DNA of 64,000 nt, from assembly GCF_916700565.1 (NCBI RefSeq), contig NZ_CAKAKO010000004.1:248001-312000 (forward strand), given 5' to 3'. Shown piece after piece: positions 7,731 through 17,660 of the stretch (positions are counted from its first letter, which is position 1; each line of letters starts with the position of its first letter). Source of the stretch: Xenophilus sp. Marseille-Q4582 (lineage in GTDB: Bacteria; Pseudomonadota; Gammaproteobacteria; Burkholderiales; Burkholderiaceae_C). A model generated the notes under the pieces. It worked only from the letters and a program-made list of their open reading frames with translations. It was not told the DNA's origin and ran no database searches. Position numbers and translations under genes: made by a program.

Positions 7731-9464
7731 TTATTCGTTGGTGACGCCCAGCACTTCCTCGAGCGAGGTCACGCCTTGCATGACCTTCTGCAGGCCGGAC
7801 TGCCGCAGGGAGCGCACGCCTTCCTTCTCGGCTTGCGCCGCGATTTCGAGCGCACTCCCATCGCGAAGGATGATCTTCTGGATCTCCTCGCTGATGGGCA
7901 TCACCTGGTAGATGCCGACCCGGCCCTTGTAGCCGTTGTTGCAGGCCGGGCAGCCGACGGCCTTGTAGGGCTTCCACTTGCCGTCCAGCTCCGTGTCCTT
8001 GAAGCCGGCGTCCAGCAGGGCCTGCTGCGGGATGTCGGTGGGCACTTTGCATTGCGCGCACAGGCGGCGCGCCAGGCGTTGCGCGGTGATGAGGATGACG
8101 CTGGACGCGATGTTGAAGGGGGCAATGCCCATGTTGCGCATCCGCGTCAACGTCGTCGGGGCATCGTTGGTGTGCAGCGTGGACAGCACCAGGTGCCCGG
8201 TCTGGGCCGCCTTGATCGAAATGTCCGCCGTCTCCAGGTCGCGGATTTCGCCCACCATGATGATGTCGGGATCCTGGCGAAGGAAGGACCTGAGCGCCAC
8301 GGCGAAGGTCAAGCCGGCCTTCTCGTTGACGTTGACCTGGTTGACGCCCGGCAGGTTGATTTCGGAAGGGTCTTCCGCGGTCGCGATGTTCACGCCCGCC
8401 TTGTTGAGCAGGTTCAGGCAGGTGTACAGCGACACCGTCTTTCCCGAACCGGTGGGGCCCGTCACCAGGATCATGCCGTAGGGCCGCCCGATGGCGGTCA
8501 TCAGCCGTTCCTTCTCGTCCGCGTCATAGCCCAGTGCGTCGATCCCCAGCTTGGCGCTGCTGGGGTCCAGAATCCGGATCACGATCTTCTCGCCGAAGAG
8601 CGTGGGCAGCGTGCTGACGCGGAAGTCGATCACGCGCTCGGGGCCGATCTTGAGCTTCATGCGCCCGTCCTGGGGCACACGCTTCTCCGAGATGTCCAGT
8701 TTCGAGATGACCTTGATGCGCGAGGCCAGCTTGTCCTTGATGGCCACCGGCGGACTGGCAATTTCCCGCAATTCCCCGTCGACGCGAAATCGCACGCGGT
8801 AGTTGTGCTCGTAGGGCTCGAAGTGGATGTCCGATGCCTTCATGTTGAAGGCGTCGATCAGCATCTTGTGCAGGAAGCGCACGATGGGTGCGTCCTCCAC
8901 TTCCGCGACGGCCTGCTCGCTGACTTCGTTGGTCTCCCCCGAAGCCAGGTCGTCGAACTCGAAGTCGGTGCCGACCATGCTGTCGACGGCTTCGCTGGTA
9001 CTGGTCGCAGCCGCTTCCACCAGGCGCGACAGCTTGTCGTACTCGGCGATCACCCAGTCCACGCCCATCTGCGAGGTGAACTTGATCTTGTCGCTGGCCT
9101 GCTGGTCCGTCGGATCCGCCGTGGCCACGATCAGCCGGTTGCTGCGCTTGCCCAGCACCACGATGCGGTAGGCCAGGCACAGCTTGGCGTCGAGCAGGTC
9201 CTTGGGCAGGCGCTGGGGGTCGACCGCATCCAGGTCCAGCAGCGGCGCGCCGAACGCACTGGACAGCGTGTGGGCCAGATCGGCTGCCGAGACCGCGCCC
9301 GTGCCCGTCAGCTCGGCGATGAAACTCGTGCGCGCCGTGCGCGACTTCTGGTAGATCTCTTCGGCCGCCCTGACCTGGAGCTTGCCCGCAGAAATCAGCG
9401 CGCGTGCCAAGCCTGGCAGAGCGACGGCGGTGTTTTCTTTGGTAATGGGGTCGGCGGCTGCCAT
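7731..9464 (-). CDS. pilB: Type IV pilus assembly ATPase PilB
   Basis: A 577-residue GspE/PilB ATPase. An N-terminal MshEN-type domain precedes the ATPase core with Walker A G-P-T-G-S-G-K-T, an Asp box and V-G-E-I-R-D-x-E-T. A C-terminal four-cysteine zinc module (C-A-Q-C ... C-P-A-C) is typical of extension ATPases and absent from the retraction ATPase PilT. It powers pilus extension from the cytoplasm. It is first in the pilB-pilC-pilD-coaE operon. The 18-bp inverted repeat at 9483-9500 lies just upstream of its ATG. Confidence 0.96.
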   Translation of the reverse strand: MAAADPITKENTAVALPGLARALISAGKLQVRAAEEIYQKSRTARTSFIAELTGTGAVSAADLAHTLSSAFGAPLLDLDAVDPQRLPKDLLDAKLCLAYRIVVLGKRSNRLIVATADPTDQQASDKIKFTSQMGVDWVIAEYDKLSRLVEAAATSTSEAVDSMVGTDFEFDDLASGETNEVSEQAVAEVEDAPIVRFLHKMLIDAFNMKASDIHFEPYEHNYRVRFRVDGELREIASPPVAIKDKLASRIKVISKLDISEKRVPQDGRMKLKIGPERVIDFRVSTLPTLFGEKIVIRILDPSSAKLGIDALGYDADEKERLMTAIGRPYGMILVTGPTGSGKTVSLYTCLNLLNKAGVNIATAEDPSEINLPGVNQVNVNEKAGLTFAVALRSFLRQDPDIIMVGEIRDLETADISIKAAQTGHLVLSTLHTNDAPTTLTRMRNMGIAPFNIASSVILITAQRLARRLCAQCKVPTDIPQQALLDAGFKDTELDGKWKPYKAVGCPACNNGYKGRVGIYQVMPISEEIQKIILRDGSALEIAAQAEKEGVRSLRQSGLQKVMQGVTSLEEVLGVTNE

Positions 9465-9482
9465 GCGGCGCTTGTAACTAGA

Positions 9483-9500
9483 CGTGAAAAGTGATTCACG
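9483..9500. promoter_or_regulatory. Inverted repeat upstream of pilB
   Basis: CGTGAA and TTCACG form perfect 6-bp arms around AAGTGA, starting 19 bp before the pilB ATG. The symmetry suits a dimeric regulator or a small mRNA hairpin. No family is recognised and no clear -35/-10 pair is seen with it. Confidence 0.3.
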
Positions 9501-9599
9501 ATCATCGCCGAAGCAGGGGGGGCTGTAAATGCCGCGTCAGCAACAGTTTGCGAAGCAGTTGGCATTCACTGATCACAAACTAAACCATGCGTGTTCACA

Positions 9600-9676
9600 T
9601 GGTCGGGGTGAGAGGATTCGAACCTCCGGCCTCTACGTCCCGAACGTAGCGCTCTACCAGGCTAAGCTACACCCCG
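9600..9676 (-). tRNA. tRNA-Pro (anticodon CGG)
   Basis: On the minus strand a 77-nt cloverleaf runs from CGGGGTG (acceptor, 9676-9670) to CACCCCG, the discriminator A and an encoded CCA (ending at 9600). The anticodon stem CTACG/CGTAG encloses the loop TTCGGGA, so the anticodon is CGG, reading CCG proline codons. The T arm GGAGGTTCGAATCCTC is standard. It lies between pilB and ispB on the same strand. CCG is a frequent codon in this GC-rich genome. Confidence 0.97.
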
Positions 9677-9724
9677 ATTGCTTTGCCGCTTGCAAGCGGC
9701 CACGAATGTCACGCCGTGATGGCG

Positions 9725-10717
9725 TCAAGCGCGGCGCTGAAGCAGCTGAGCCGCTAATTGTAGCAAACCTTCGGCGTGCCTGTTGCGCGGCAGTGCGTTC
9801 AAGGCCTCGATCGCGCGCTGAGCCTCTGCGGCGGCGGCCTCCCGCGTGGCTTGCAGGGCGCCACTGCGGCGCACGATCTCCACGATCCGCGGCAGCTGTC
9901 CGACGTCCCCCTGCTCGATCGCATGCCGGACCACCGCGGCTTCGTCCGGCTGGGCGCGCCGCATAGCCAGGATGAGCGGGAGCGTGGTCTTGCCTTCGCG
10001 CAGATCGTCCCCCACGTTCTTGCCGGTTTCGGCGGCGTCGCCTTCGTAGTCCAGCAGGTCGTCGATCACCTGGAAGGCCGTTCCGATGGCCTGGCCGTAG
10101 GTGGCGCACGCCTCCTCGACATCGCGGGAGCTGCCTGCCAGCACCGCGGCCAGGCGCGTGCTGGCCTCGAAGAGCTTGGCCGTCTTGGATCGGATGACCT
10201 GCAGGTAGGCCGTCTCGTCCAGCGAGGCGTCGCCCATGTTCATGAGCTGCAGCACCTCGCCTTCGGCGATGACGTTGGTGGCTTCGGCCAGGATCTCCAT
10301 CACGCGCATGTCCTGCGCCTCCAGCATCATCTGGAACGCGCGCGAATAGAGGAAGTCGCCGACCAGCACGCTGGCGGCATTGCCAAAGGATTCGTTGGCC
10401 GTCGGGCGGCCGCGCCGCAGGGTGGACTCGTCCACGACGTCGTCGTGCAGCAGCGTGGCGGTGTGGATGAACTCGACCACTGCCGCCAGGTTGAAATGCT
10501 GGCGCCCCCGGTAGCCCAGTGCGCCGCTCATCAGCAGCAAAAGGGTGGGGCGCAGGCGCTTGCCGCCGGCGGCAATGATGTAGCGCGAGACCTGGCTCAC
10601 CAGCGGCACCCCGGTGGACAGCCGGGCCGAGATCACCTGATCGACTTCGGCCATGTCGTCGGCGACGAGCCGCAGGACGGCAGCGGTGGTGGACAGGTCT
10701 TCTTGGGGGGCTGGCAA
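9725..10717 (-). CDS. ispB: Polyprenyl (octaprenyl) diphosphate synthase IspB
   Basis: A trans-prenyltransferase with both Asp-rich motifs: D-D-V-V-D at about 92-96 and D-D-L-L-D near the middle. G-G-K-R-L-R-P is in the N-terminal third. It makes the polyprenyl side chain for ubiquinone, which fits the ubi genes later in the window. The start is uncertain. The frame is open to a far-upstream start at 10801, but a perfect TATAAT lies inside that extension (10766-10761), so I prefer the TTG at 10717, giving 330 residues, the usual family length. It is divergent from rplU, a conserved arrangement. Confidence 0.9.
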   Translation of the reverse strand: MPAPQEDLSTTAAVLRLVADDMAEVDQVISARLSTGVPLVSQVSRYIIAAGGKRLRPTLLLLMSGALGYRGRQHFNLAAVVEFIHTATLLHDDVVDESTLRRGRPTANESFGNAASVLVGDFLYSRAFQMMLEAQDMRVMEILAEATNVIAEGEVLQLMNMGDASLDETAYLQVIRSKTAKLFEASTRLAAVLAGSSRDVEEACATYGQAIGTAFQVIDDLLDYEGDAAETGKNVGDDLREGKTTLPLILAMRRAQPDEAAVVRHAIEQGDVGQLPRIVEIVRRSGALQATREAAAAEAQRAIEALNALPRNRHAEGLLQLAAQLLQRRA

Positions 10718-10760
10718 GGGTAGGAGCGCGCAGGGGCGCGAGTGCGGACAATCGCGCGCA

Positions 10761-10766
10761 ATTATA
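10761..10766 (-). promoter_or_regulatory. Putative -10 box of ispB
   Basis: A perfect TATAAT on the minus strand, in a very GC-rich context. It would start transcription near 10754, about 37 nt before the proposed TTG start of ispB. No good -35 is visible at 16-18 bp spacing. Confidence 0.45.
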
Positions 10767-10832
10767 GGGAGCGGTGTTCTCGCGGCAGGCCGCACGTGCA
10801 CGGCCGGGCGAGCCGTGCTAACATGGAGGGCT

Positions 10833-10850
10833 TCGCGGAATTCGCCGCGA
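10833..10850 (+). promoter_or_regulatory. Small hairpin in the rplU leader
   Basis: TCGCGG and CCGCGA pair around the loop AATTCG, 31 nt before the rplU start. It could be a leader structure for L21 autoregulation as seen for other ribosomal operons, but it has no T-tract and I do not recognise it as a known leader family. Confidence 0.25.
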
Positions 10851-10881
10851 GGACTATCTTCGAGAGATCCGAAAGGTATCT

Positions 10882-11193
10882 ATGTACGCGGTCATAAAAA
10901 CCGGCGGCAAGCAGTATCGCGTTGCTTCCGGCGAAAAAATCAAAGTAGAACAGATTGCTGCGGACGTTGGCCAGGAGATCGTGATCGACCAGGTTCTGGC
11001 CGTCGGCAACGGCGCTGAGATCAAGGTCGGTACGCCCCTGGTGTCCGGCGCCACCGTCACGGCCACGGTCGTGGCGCACGGCAAGCACGACAAGGTGCGC
11101 ATCTTCAAGCTGCGTCGTCGCAAGCACTATCAGAAACGTCAAGGCCATCGCCAGCAGTTCACCGAACTGCAGATCGGTGCGATCGCCGGCTAA
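10882..11193 (+). CDS. rplU: 50S ribosomal protein L21
   Basis: A 103-residue protein starting [14 protein letters not shown], the L21 signature, with the C-terminal K-H-Y-x-K-R-Q-G-H-R-Q family segment. It binds 23S rRNA in the large subunit. The ATG is preceded by GAAAGG at good spacing. It is first in rplU-rpmA and divergent from ispB. Length equals the E. coli protein. Confidence 0.98.
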   Translation: MYAVIKTGGKQYRVASGEKIKVEQIAADVGQEIVIDQVLAVGNGAEIKVGTPLVSGATVTATVVAHGKHDKVRIFKLRRRKHYQKRQGHRQQFTELQIGAIAG

Positions 11194-11208
11194 CTGGAGC
11201 AAGACACC

Positions 11209-11466
11209 ATGGCACAGAAAAAAGGCGGCGGCTCTACGCGAAACGGGCGCGATTCGAAGCCCAAGATGCTCGGCGTGAAGGCCTTCGGCGGTCAGGTGGT
11301 GAGCGCAGGCTCCATCATCGTGCGCCAGCGCGGCACCCGCATGCACGCCGGCGTGAACGTCGGCGTGGGCAAGGACCACACGCTGTTCGCGCTGGTCGAC
11401 GGCCGCATCTCCTTCGGCTCGAAGGGCGCGCTGAACAAGCACACGGTCAGTGTGACGCCGGTCTGA
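11209..11466 (+). CDS. rpmA: 50S ribosomal protein L27
   Basis: An 85-residue protein starting [16 protein letters not shown], the L27 signature, whose N-terminal tail reaches the peptidyl transferase centre. It lies 15 nt after rplU, preceded by a GGAG-type site. No N-terminal leader peptide of the Firmicute type is present. A strong intrinsic terminator follows. Confidence 0.98.
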   Translation: MAQKKGGGSTRNGRDSKPKMLGVKAFGGQVVSAGSIIVRQRGTRMHAGVNVGVGKDHTLFALVDGRISFGSKGALNKHTVSVTPV

Positions 11467-11490
11467 GCGTTCCACGCTCGGATGCACGCG

Positions 11491-11520
11491 AAGCCCCGCT
11501 CGTCGGGGCTTTTCTGCTTT
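11491..11520 (+). terminator. Intrinsic terminator after rpmA
   Basis: AAGCCCCG and CGGGGCTT form an 8-bp stem around CTCGT, followed by TTCTGCTTT. It closes the rplU-rpmA unit and separates it from obg. Confidence 0.85.
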
Positions 11521-11552
11521 CAGGCGCTCGGCACCGCGCGCCGTCTTTGTAA

Positions 11553-12629
<1,077 letters not shown>

Positions 12630-12693
12630 TGCATTCGCGGCGCGCCCCTGCGGGCGCTGGCCGCGTGCAGCACCCCGCCCTCGTTTTCCGCTC

Positions 12694-13830
12694 ATGACTC
12701 AGACAGTTGCTTCCCCCGTGCTGCGCGACGCCCGGCGCATCGTGGTCAAGGTGGGCTCCAGCCTCGTGACCAACGAAGGGCGCGGGCTCGACGAGCGCGC
12801 CATCGGTGAATGGTGCCGCCAGCTGGCGGCGCTGGTGGGCGAGGGGCGCGAAGTGGTGATGGTGTCCAGCGGCGCCGTGGCCGAAGGCATGAAGCGTCTG
12901 GGCTGGTCGGCGCGGCCGAAGGAAATCCATGAGCTGCAGGCCGCCGCCGCCGTGGGCCAGATGGGCCTGGCGCAGATGTACGAAAGCCAGCTGCGCCAGC
13001 AGGGCATGGGCAGCGCGCAGGTGCTGCTCACGCATGCCGACCTGGCGGACCGCGAGCGCTACCTCAACGCCCGCTCGACCCTGCTGACGCTGCTCGCGCT
13101 GGGTGTGGTGCCGGTGATCAACGAGAACGACACGGTCGTCAACGACGAGATCAAGTTCGGCGACAACGACACGCTGGGCGCGCTGGTCGCGAACCTGGTC
13201 GAAGCCGATGCGCTGGTCATCCTCACGGACCAGAAGGGCCTGTACACGGCCGACCCGCGCAGCAACCCCGAGGCGCAATTCGTGCACGAAGGACGGGCGG
13301 GCGATCCGGCACTGGAAGCGATGGCCGGCGGCGCCGGCTCCAGCATCGGGCGCGGGGGCATGCTGACCAAGATCCTGGCTGCGCGGCGCGCCGCAGGCTC
13401 GGGTGCTTCCACGGTCATTGCCTGGGGCCGCGAGCCCGATGTGCTGCTGCGGCTCATGCGCGGCGAGCCCATCGGCACGCTGCTGGTGGCCCAGACCGCC
13501 AAGCATCATGCGCGCAAGCGCTGGATGGCGGACCATCTGCAGCTGCGCGGCGCCGTGCGGGTGGATGCGGGGGCCGCGGCCAAGGTACGCGGCGAAGGCA
13601 AGAGCCTGCTGCCCATCGGCATGACCGGCGTGGAAGGCGAGTTCTCGCGCGGCGACGTGATCGCCGTACGCGACGAGGCCGGCTTGGAGCTGGCCCGTGG
13701 GCTGGCCAACTACGCGAGCAGCGAGGCGCGGCTGCTGTGCCGCCGCGCCTCGTCGGAGATCGAAGGGCTGCTGGGCTATGTCGCGGAGCCCGAGATGGTC
13801 CACCGCGACAACATGGTGCTGATGGGCTGA
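12694..13830 (+). CDS. proB: Glutamate 5-kinase ProB
   Basis: A 378-residue protein. The N-terminal amino acid kinase domain ([17 protein letters not shown]-x-x-G-L-Y) is followed by a C-terminal PUA domain. It catalyses the ATP-dependent first step of proline synthesis from glutamate in the cytoplasm. It follows obg by 64 nt on the same strand, a common betaproteobacterial arrangement, and converges with the CNP1-like gene. Length is typical of the PUA-containing form. Confidence 0.97.
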   Translation: MTQTVASPVLRDARRIVVKVGSSLVTNEGRGLDERAIGEWCRQLAALVGEGREVVMVSSGAVAEGMKRLGWSARPKEIHELQAAAAVGQMGLAQMYESQLRQQGMGSAQVLLTHADLADRERYLNARSTLLTLLALGVVPVINENDTVVNDEIKFGDNDTLGALVANLVEADALVILTDQKGLYTADPRSNPEAQFVHEGRAGDPALEAMAGGAGSSIGRGGMLTKILAARRAAGSGASTVIAWGREPDVLLRLMRGEPIGTLLVAQTAKHHARKRWMADHLQLRGAVRVDAGAAAKVRGEGKSLLPIGMTGVEGEFSRGDVIAVRDEAGLELARGLANYASSEARLLCRRASSEIEGLLGYVAEPEMVHRDNMVLMG

Positions 13831-13883
13831 AGGGCGTCGATGCCCTCGGCCTGGCGACCGCGCTGGCGCGGCCGCCCTCGGTT

Positions 13884-14468
13884 TCAGTAGCGCAGGATCT
13901 CCGGCTGCTTCAGCTCGCGGATCATGTCCGCCACCGTGCCGCGCGGCGCGCGCCCGCCCGCGCAGAGGCTCTGTTTGGCCAGCTGGTAGGTGTAGATCGA
14001 GTTGCGGTCGTCGATGCGCTTCCACTCGGGCGCCGTGACCGTGTTCCATTGGCCGCCGCTGTAGCGTGCGTAAGTCTTGTACTCATCGGTGGCGCAGCGC
14101 ACGCCCTCGTAGAACGCGTTCACGGTGTCCGTGCCCTCGCGGTGGGCGACCACCACATAGCGCACCACGCCGTCGCCCGTCACGCTCATGGTCTTCGGGT
14201 CCACGCCGAAGCGCAGCGACATGTAGGGGGGCATCTCCAGCGGCACCAGCCGGCGCAGGTCGAAGTCGGGCGGCGGAGGCGCCTCTTCCTCCTTCCACTC
14301 CTTGGGCTCGAAATGGCTGTGGTCCAGTCCGCCATCGCGCTCGATGCGCCGGCGCGCATCTTCCTGCGGCTGGGCCGTGGCCTGCAGGGCGCACAGCGCC
14401 AGGCAGGCGGCAGCGCTAGCGCGCAGGAAATCGGTGGCCCTGGGCCGGCGGATCGAGGTCAGAAACAT
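13884..14468 (-). CDS. CNP1-like family lipid/periplasmic protein of unknown function
   Basis: A 194-residue protein with a signal peptide (hydrophobic core about 16-31, likely cut after A-T-A). It matches the betaproteobacterial CNP1-like family: W-K-E-E-E near 57-61, a central V-x-R-Y-V-V-V strand and a C-terminal helix. Function unknown; probably periplasmic. The start ATG lies inside the end of rppH, overlapping it by 53 nt, which is long for a real overlap. Both reading frames look genuine. Always found beside rppH/proS in relatives as far as I know. Confidence 0.75.
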   Translation of the reverse strand: MFLTSIRRPRATDFLRASAAACLALCALQATAQPQEDARRRIERDGGLDHSHFEPKEWKEEEAPPPPDFDLRRLVPLEMPPYMSLRFGVDPKTMSVTGDGVVRYVVVAHREGTDTVNAFYEGVRCATDEYKTYARYSGGQWNTVTAPEWKRIDDRNSIYTYQLAKQSLCAGGRAPRGTVADMIRELKQPEILRY

Positions 14469-15096
14469 GGGGGTTTGCCAGCGGCGCAGCGGCCGCGCTG
14501 GGGTCCGGGTCGAAGCTCGCGCCCGGAGGAAGTTCGAAGGGAGGGCCGGCCTGCAGGCCGGGCGCCGGACGTTCGGTGTCCCGTTGGCGCGTGCCGCCCC
14601 GCAGGAAGCGATTGCGTGCGTCGTGGCGCGGCAGGAAGCGTGCGAGCTCGGTCAGCGCCATCTCGTAGACGCCGCGCTTGAATTCCACCACCACATCCAG
14701 CGGCACCCAGTAGTCGTTCCAGCGCCAGGCGTCGAACTCGGGGTGATTGGTGGCGCGCAGGTTCAGGTCCCAGTCATGGCCCATCAGCTGCAGCAGGTAC
14801 CAGATCTGCTTCTGGCCCTTGTAGTGCCCGCGCGCGTCGCGGCGGATGAAACGGTCCGGCACCTCGTAGCGCAGCCAGTCGCGCGTGCGTGCGACGATGC
14901 GCACATGCTCGGGTCGCAAGCCCACTTCTTCGTGCAGCTCGCGGAACATCGCCTGCTCGGGGGTCTCGCCCCGGTCGATTCCGCCTTGCGGAAACTGCCA
15001 GGAGTGGGTGCGGATGCGCTTGCCCCAAAAAACCTGGTTCCTCTGGTTGAGCAGGATGATGCCGACGTTGGGCCTGAAGCCGTCCCGGTCAAGCAT
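14416..15096 (-). CDS. rppH: RNA pyrophosphohydrolase RppH
   Basis: A 226-residue NUDIX protein starting [15 protein letters not shown]. The Nudix box (G-x5-E-x7-R-E-x-x-E-E) begins at G-G-I-D-R-G-E near residue 38. It removes pyrophosphate from mRNA 5' ends to trigger decay. I chose the ATG at 15096; a TTG two codons upstream is less likely because family members begin M-L-D-R. The C-terminal tail after about residue 165 is low-complexity and overlaps the CNP1-like gene. Divergent from proS. Confidence 0.95.
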   Translation of the reverse strand: MLDRDGFRPNVGIILLNQRNQVFWGKRIRTHSWQFPQGGIDRGETPEQAMFRELHEEVGLRPEHVRIVARTRDWLRYEVPDRFIRRDARGHYKGQKQIWYLLQLMGHDWDLNLRATNHPEFDAWRWNDYWVPLDVVVEFKRGVYEMALTELARFLPRHDARNRFLRGGTRQRDTERPAPGLQAGPPFELPPGASFDPDPSAAAAPLANPHVSDLDPPAQGHRFPAR

Positions 15097-15128
15097 AATC
15101 AAACCCCAATTTTTGAACTGGTTCGATT

Positions 15129-15230
15129 ATGCATAGATGCGCCCCCCGGCGCACCCGCACGAGCCAGAGAGGGCCGTGCACATGCGGCCCTTTGTTTTTC
15201 AGCCCCTGCACGCGAGCCTTGCGCCCATGA
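15129..15230 (+). CDS. Possible 33-residue leader peptide of proS
   Basis: An ATG at 15129 opens a 33-codon frame that ends in TGA at 15228-15230, overlapping the proS ATG as ATGA. It contains 5 Pro, 5 Cys and 8 Arg codons and spans the terminator-like hairpin at 15170-15199. No clear ribosome site precedes it. It is the right shape for a leader peptide coupling translation to proS transcription or initiation, but chance is possible in so short a frame. Confidence 0.3.
   Translation: MHRCAPRRTRTSQRGPCTCGPLFFSPCTRALRP
15170..15199 (+). terminator. Terminator-like hairpin in the proS leader (possible attenuator)
   Basis: AGGGCCG and CGGCCCT form a 7-bp stem around TGCACATG, followed at once by TTGTTTTT. 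It points toward proS and lies 28 nt before its start, with only the divergent rppH upstream, so there is no upstream gene for it to terminate. An attenuator is a reasonable reading. Confidence 0.65.
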
Positions 15231-16972
15231 AAGCGTCCCGATTCCTCGTCTCCACCCTCAAGGAAGCCCCGGCCGATGCCGAGGTGGCCAGCCACCGGTT
15301 GATGACCCGCGCCGGCATGATCAAGAAGCTGGGCGCCGGCATCTATACCTACATGCCCATGGGCCTGCGCGTCATTCGCAAGGTGGAGGCCATCGTGCGC
15401 GAGGAAATGAACCGGGCCGGCGCCATCGAGCTGACCATGCCCGTGGTGCAGCCCGCCGAGCTGTGGCAGGAGACGGGCCGCTTCGACAAGATGGGCCCCG
15501 AGCTGCTGCGCATCCAGGACCGCCATGACCGCGACTTCGTGGTGCAGCCCACCAGCGAAGAGGTGGTGACGGACATCGCGCGCCAGGAGATCAAGAGCTA
15601 CAAGCAGCTGCCGCGGAATTTCTACCAGATCCAGACCAAGTTCCGGGACGAGCGCCGTCCGCGCTTCGGCCTGATGCGCGGGCGCGAGTTCATCATGAAG
15701 GATGCCTACAGCTTCGACCGCAATGCCGAAGCGGCCAAGGCCAGCTACCAGGTGATGGCGCAGGCCTACCGCGCCGCCTTCGACCGCTTCGGCCTGCGCT
15801 ACCGCGCCGTGGCCGCCGACAGCGGCGCGATCGGCGGCGACCTGAGCGAGGAGTTCCAGGTGATCGCGGCCACGGGTGAAGACGCCATCGTCTACTGCCC
15901 GGACAGCGACTACGCGGCCAACATGGAGAAGGCCGAGGCGCTCGCGCCGGCCGGTCCGCGCCCGGCCGCCACCCAGGCCCTGGCCCGGACACCCACGCCC
16001 GGCAAGGCCACCTGCGCCGAAGTGGCCGAACTGCTGGGCGTGCCGCTGTCGACCACCGTCAAGTCCCTGGTGCTGGCCACCGACCGCGTGGACGACGCGG
16101 GCCGGGCGCTGCCGGCCCAGGTCTGGCTGCTGCTGCTGCGCGGCGACCACGACCTGAATGAAGTCAAGGCCGGCAAGCTGCCGGGCTTCGAGGGCGGCTT
16201 CCGCTTCGCCACGCTGGCCGAGATCGAAGACCACTTCGGCTGCAAGCCCGGCTACCTGGGCCCGCTGTCGCTCAAGCAGCCGGTCAAGGTGGTGGCCGAC
16301 CGCGAAGTGGCCGTGATGGCCGACTGGATTTGCGGCGCCAACGAGCCCGACTTCCACATCACCGGTGTCAACTGGGGCCGCGACCTGGCCGAACCCGACC
16401 TGGTGGCCGACATCCGCAATGTCGTGGCGGGCGACGCCTCGCCCGACGGCAAGGGCGTGCTGGCGATCGAGCGGGGCATCGAGGTGGGCCATGTGTTCTA
16501 CCTGGGCACCAAGTACAGCAAGGCCATGAATGCCACCTTCCTGGAGGAAGACGGCAAGCCGCGCCTGCTGGAAATGGGCTGCTACGGCATCGGCATCACG
16601 CGCCTGCCCGCCGCGGCCGTCGAGCAGAACCATGACGAGCGCGGCATCATCTGGCCCGACGCCATCGCGCCCTTCACCGTGGTCGTGTGCCCCATTGGCA
16701 TGGACCGCAGCGAGGCCGTGAAGGCCGAGGCCGAGCGCCTGTATGCCGAACTGCTGGCCGCAGGCGTGGACGTGATCCTGGACGACCGCAACGAACGCCC
16801 CGGCGCCATGTTTGCCGATTGGGAACTGATCGGCGTGCCGCACCGCATCACCATCGGCGACAAGGGCCTCAAGGAAGGCCTGGTCGAGTACCAGCACCGC
16901 CGCGACACGGCTGCGACCAAGCTGCCGGCGGCCGAAGCGGGCGCCTTCGTGAAGGCGCGCCTGCAGGCATGA
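15227..16972 (+). CDS. proS: Prolyl-tRNA synthetase ProS
   Basis: A 581-residue class II synthetase of the bacterial type. Motif 1 and 2 regions ([17 protein letters not shown]) are followed by an inserted YbaK-like editing domain (about 245-400), motif 3 and the anticodon-binding domain. It charges tRNA-Pro and edits Ala-tRNA-Pro. The ATG at 15227 begins M-K-A-S-R-F, the normal N-terminus; an upstream in-frame extension is rejected because it would read through the leader hairpin. The next gene starts within its stop codon (ATGA). Confidence 0.97.
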   Translation: MKASRFLVSTLKEAPADAEVASHRLMTRAGMIKKLGAGIYTYMPMGLRVIRKVEAIVREEMNRAGAIELTMPVVQPAELWQETGRFDKMGPELLRIQDRHDRDFVVQPTSEEVVTDIARQEIKSYKQLPRNFYQIQTKFRDERRPRFGLMRGREFIMKDAYSFDRNAEAAKASYQVMAQAYRAAFDRFGLRYRAVAADSGAIGGDLSEEFQVIAATGEDAIVYCPDSDYAANMEKAEALAPAGPRPAATQALARTPTPGKATCAEVAELLGVPLSTTVKSLVLATDRVDDAGRALPAQVWLLLLRGDHDLNEVKAGKLPGFEGGFRFATLAEIEDHFGCKPGYLGPLSLKQPVKVVADREVAVMADWICGANEPDFHITGVNWGRDLAEPDLVADIRNVVAGDASPDGKGVLAIERGIEVGHVFYLGTKYSKAMNATFLEEDGKPRLLEMGCYGIGITRLPAAAVEQNHDERGIIWPDAIAPFTVVVCPIGMDRSEAVKAEAERLYAELLAAGVDVILDDRNERPGAMFADWELIGVPHRITIGDKGLKEGLVEYQHRRDTAATKLPAAEAGAFVKARLQA

Positions 16973-17631
16973 ACCGGGGCGCGGGTGCGCAGCGGCTGTC
17001 GCGGCGGCGCTGGCTGGCGACGGGCGCGGCCCTGCCGCTGGCTGCGCTGCCCGGACTGGCGCAGGCCGGCTCGCAACTCGAGGAGCCGCTGGCCGACGCG
17101 GTGCGCGCCGCGCTCTCGGCGGCCATCCGCAATGCCGCGCCGCCCATTCCGGAATTCAACGACACCGAGTCGCGGCTGCGCTACCTGCGCTGGCTGGGCG
17201 CCATGGGCGACCGCCTGTACCGCCGCATTCCGGACCGGCGCGAGCGCCTGGAGCTGCTGCAGACCATCTGGTACGAATGCCGCCGCGCGGGGCTGGAAGT
17301 GAGCCTGGTGCTGGGCCTGATCCAGGTCGAGAGCAACTTCCGCCGCTTCGCCATCTCCAGCGCGGGCGCGCGCGGCCTGATGCAGGTCATGCCTTTCTGG
17401 ACCCGCGTGATCGGCGATGGCGACCCGGCGCGGCTGTTCCACATGCAGACCAACCTGCGCTTCGGCTGCCAGATCCTGCGCCACTACCTCGACCGCGAGC
17501 GCGGCGACCTGTTCATGGCGCTGGGCCGCTACAACGGCAGCCGCGGCCGCGCGCCCTACCCGAACGCGGTGTTCGCCAACCAGCGCCACTACGTCTTCGA
17601 CGACCGCGCGCCTGCGGGCCTCGCGGGCTGA
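16969..17631 (+). CDS. Lytic transglycosylase (SLT domain) with Tat-like signal
   Basis: A 220-residue protein. The N-terminus carries S-R-R-R-W-L at 11-16, a twin-arginine-like motif, then a hydrophobic core to about residue 33 ending in A-Q-A. The mature part is an SLT domain with catalytic Glu121 in I-Q-V-E-S-N-F, then [10 protein letters not shown] and R-Y-N-G-S. It cleaves peptidoglycan glycan strands in the periplasm, making 1,6-anhydromuropeptides. Its start overlaps the proS stop. Tat export would be unusual for this class; the signal could also be a Sec signal with extra Arg. Confidence 0.88.
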   Translation: MNRGAGAQRLSRRRWLATGAALPLAALPGLAQAGSQLEEPLADAVRAALSAAIRNAAPPIPEFNDTESRLRYLRWLGAMGDRLYRRIPDRRERLELLQTIWYECRRAGLEVSLVLGLIQVESNFRRFAISSAGARGLMQVMPFWTRVIGDGDPARLFHMQTNLRFGCQILRHYLDRERGDLFMALGRYNGSRGRAPYPNAVFANQRHYVFDDRAPAGLAG

Positions 17632-17660
17632 GGGCTTCGGCCGCGCGCCGCGCCTTCGGC

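Noticed and set aside
9529-9966. Plus-strand open frame of 145 codons containing G-E-R-I-R-T-S-G-L-Y-V-P-N
   Set aside because: It reads antisense through the tRNA-Pro gene; the GERIRTSG-type peptide is a known spurious product of reverse-read tRNA.
10718-10801. Upstream extension of ispB from a start at 10801
   Set aside because: It would run through a perfect TATAAT and adds about 28 residues absent from family members.
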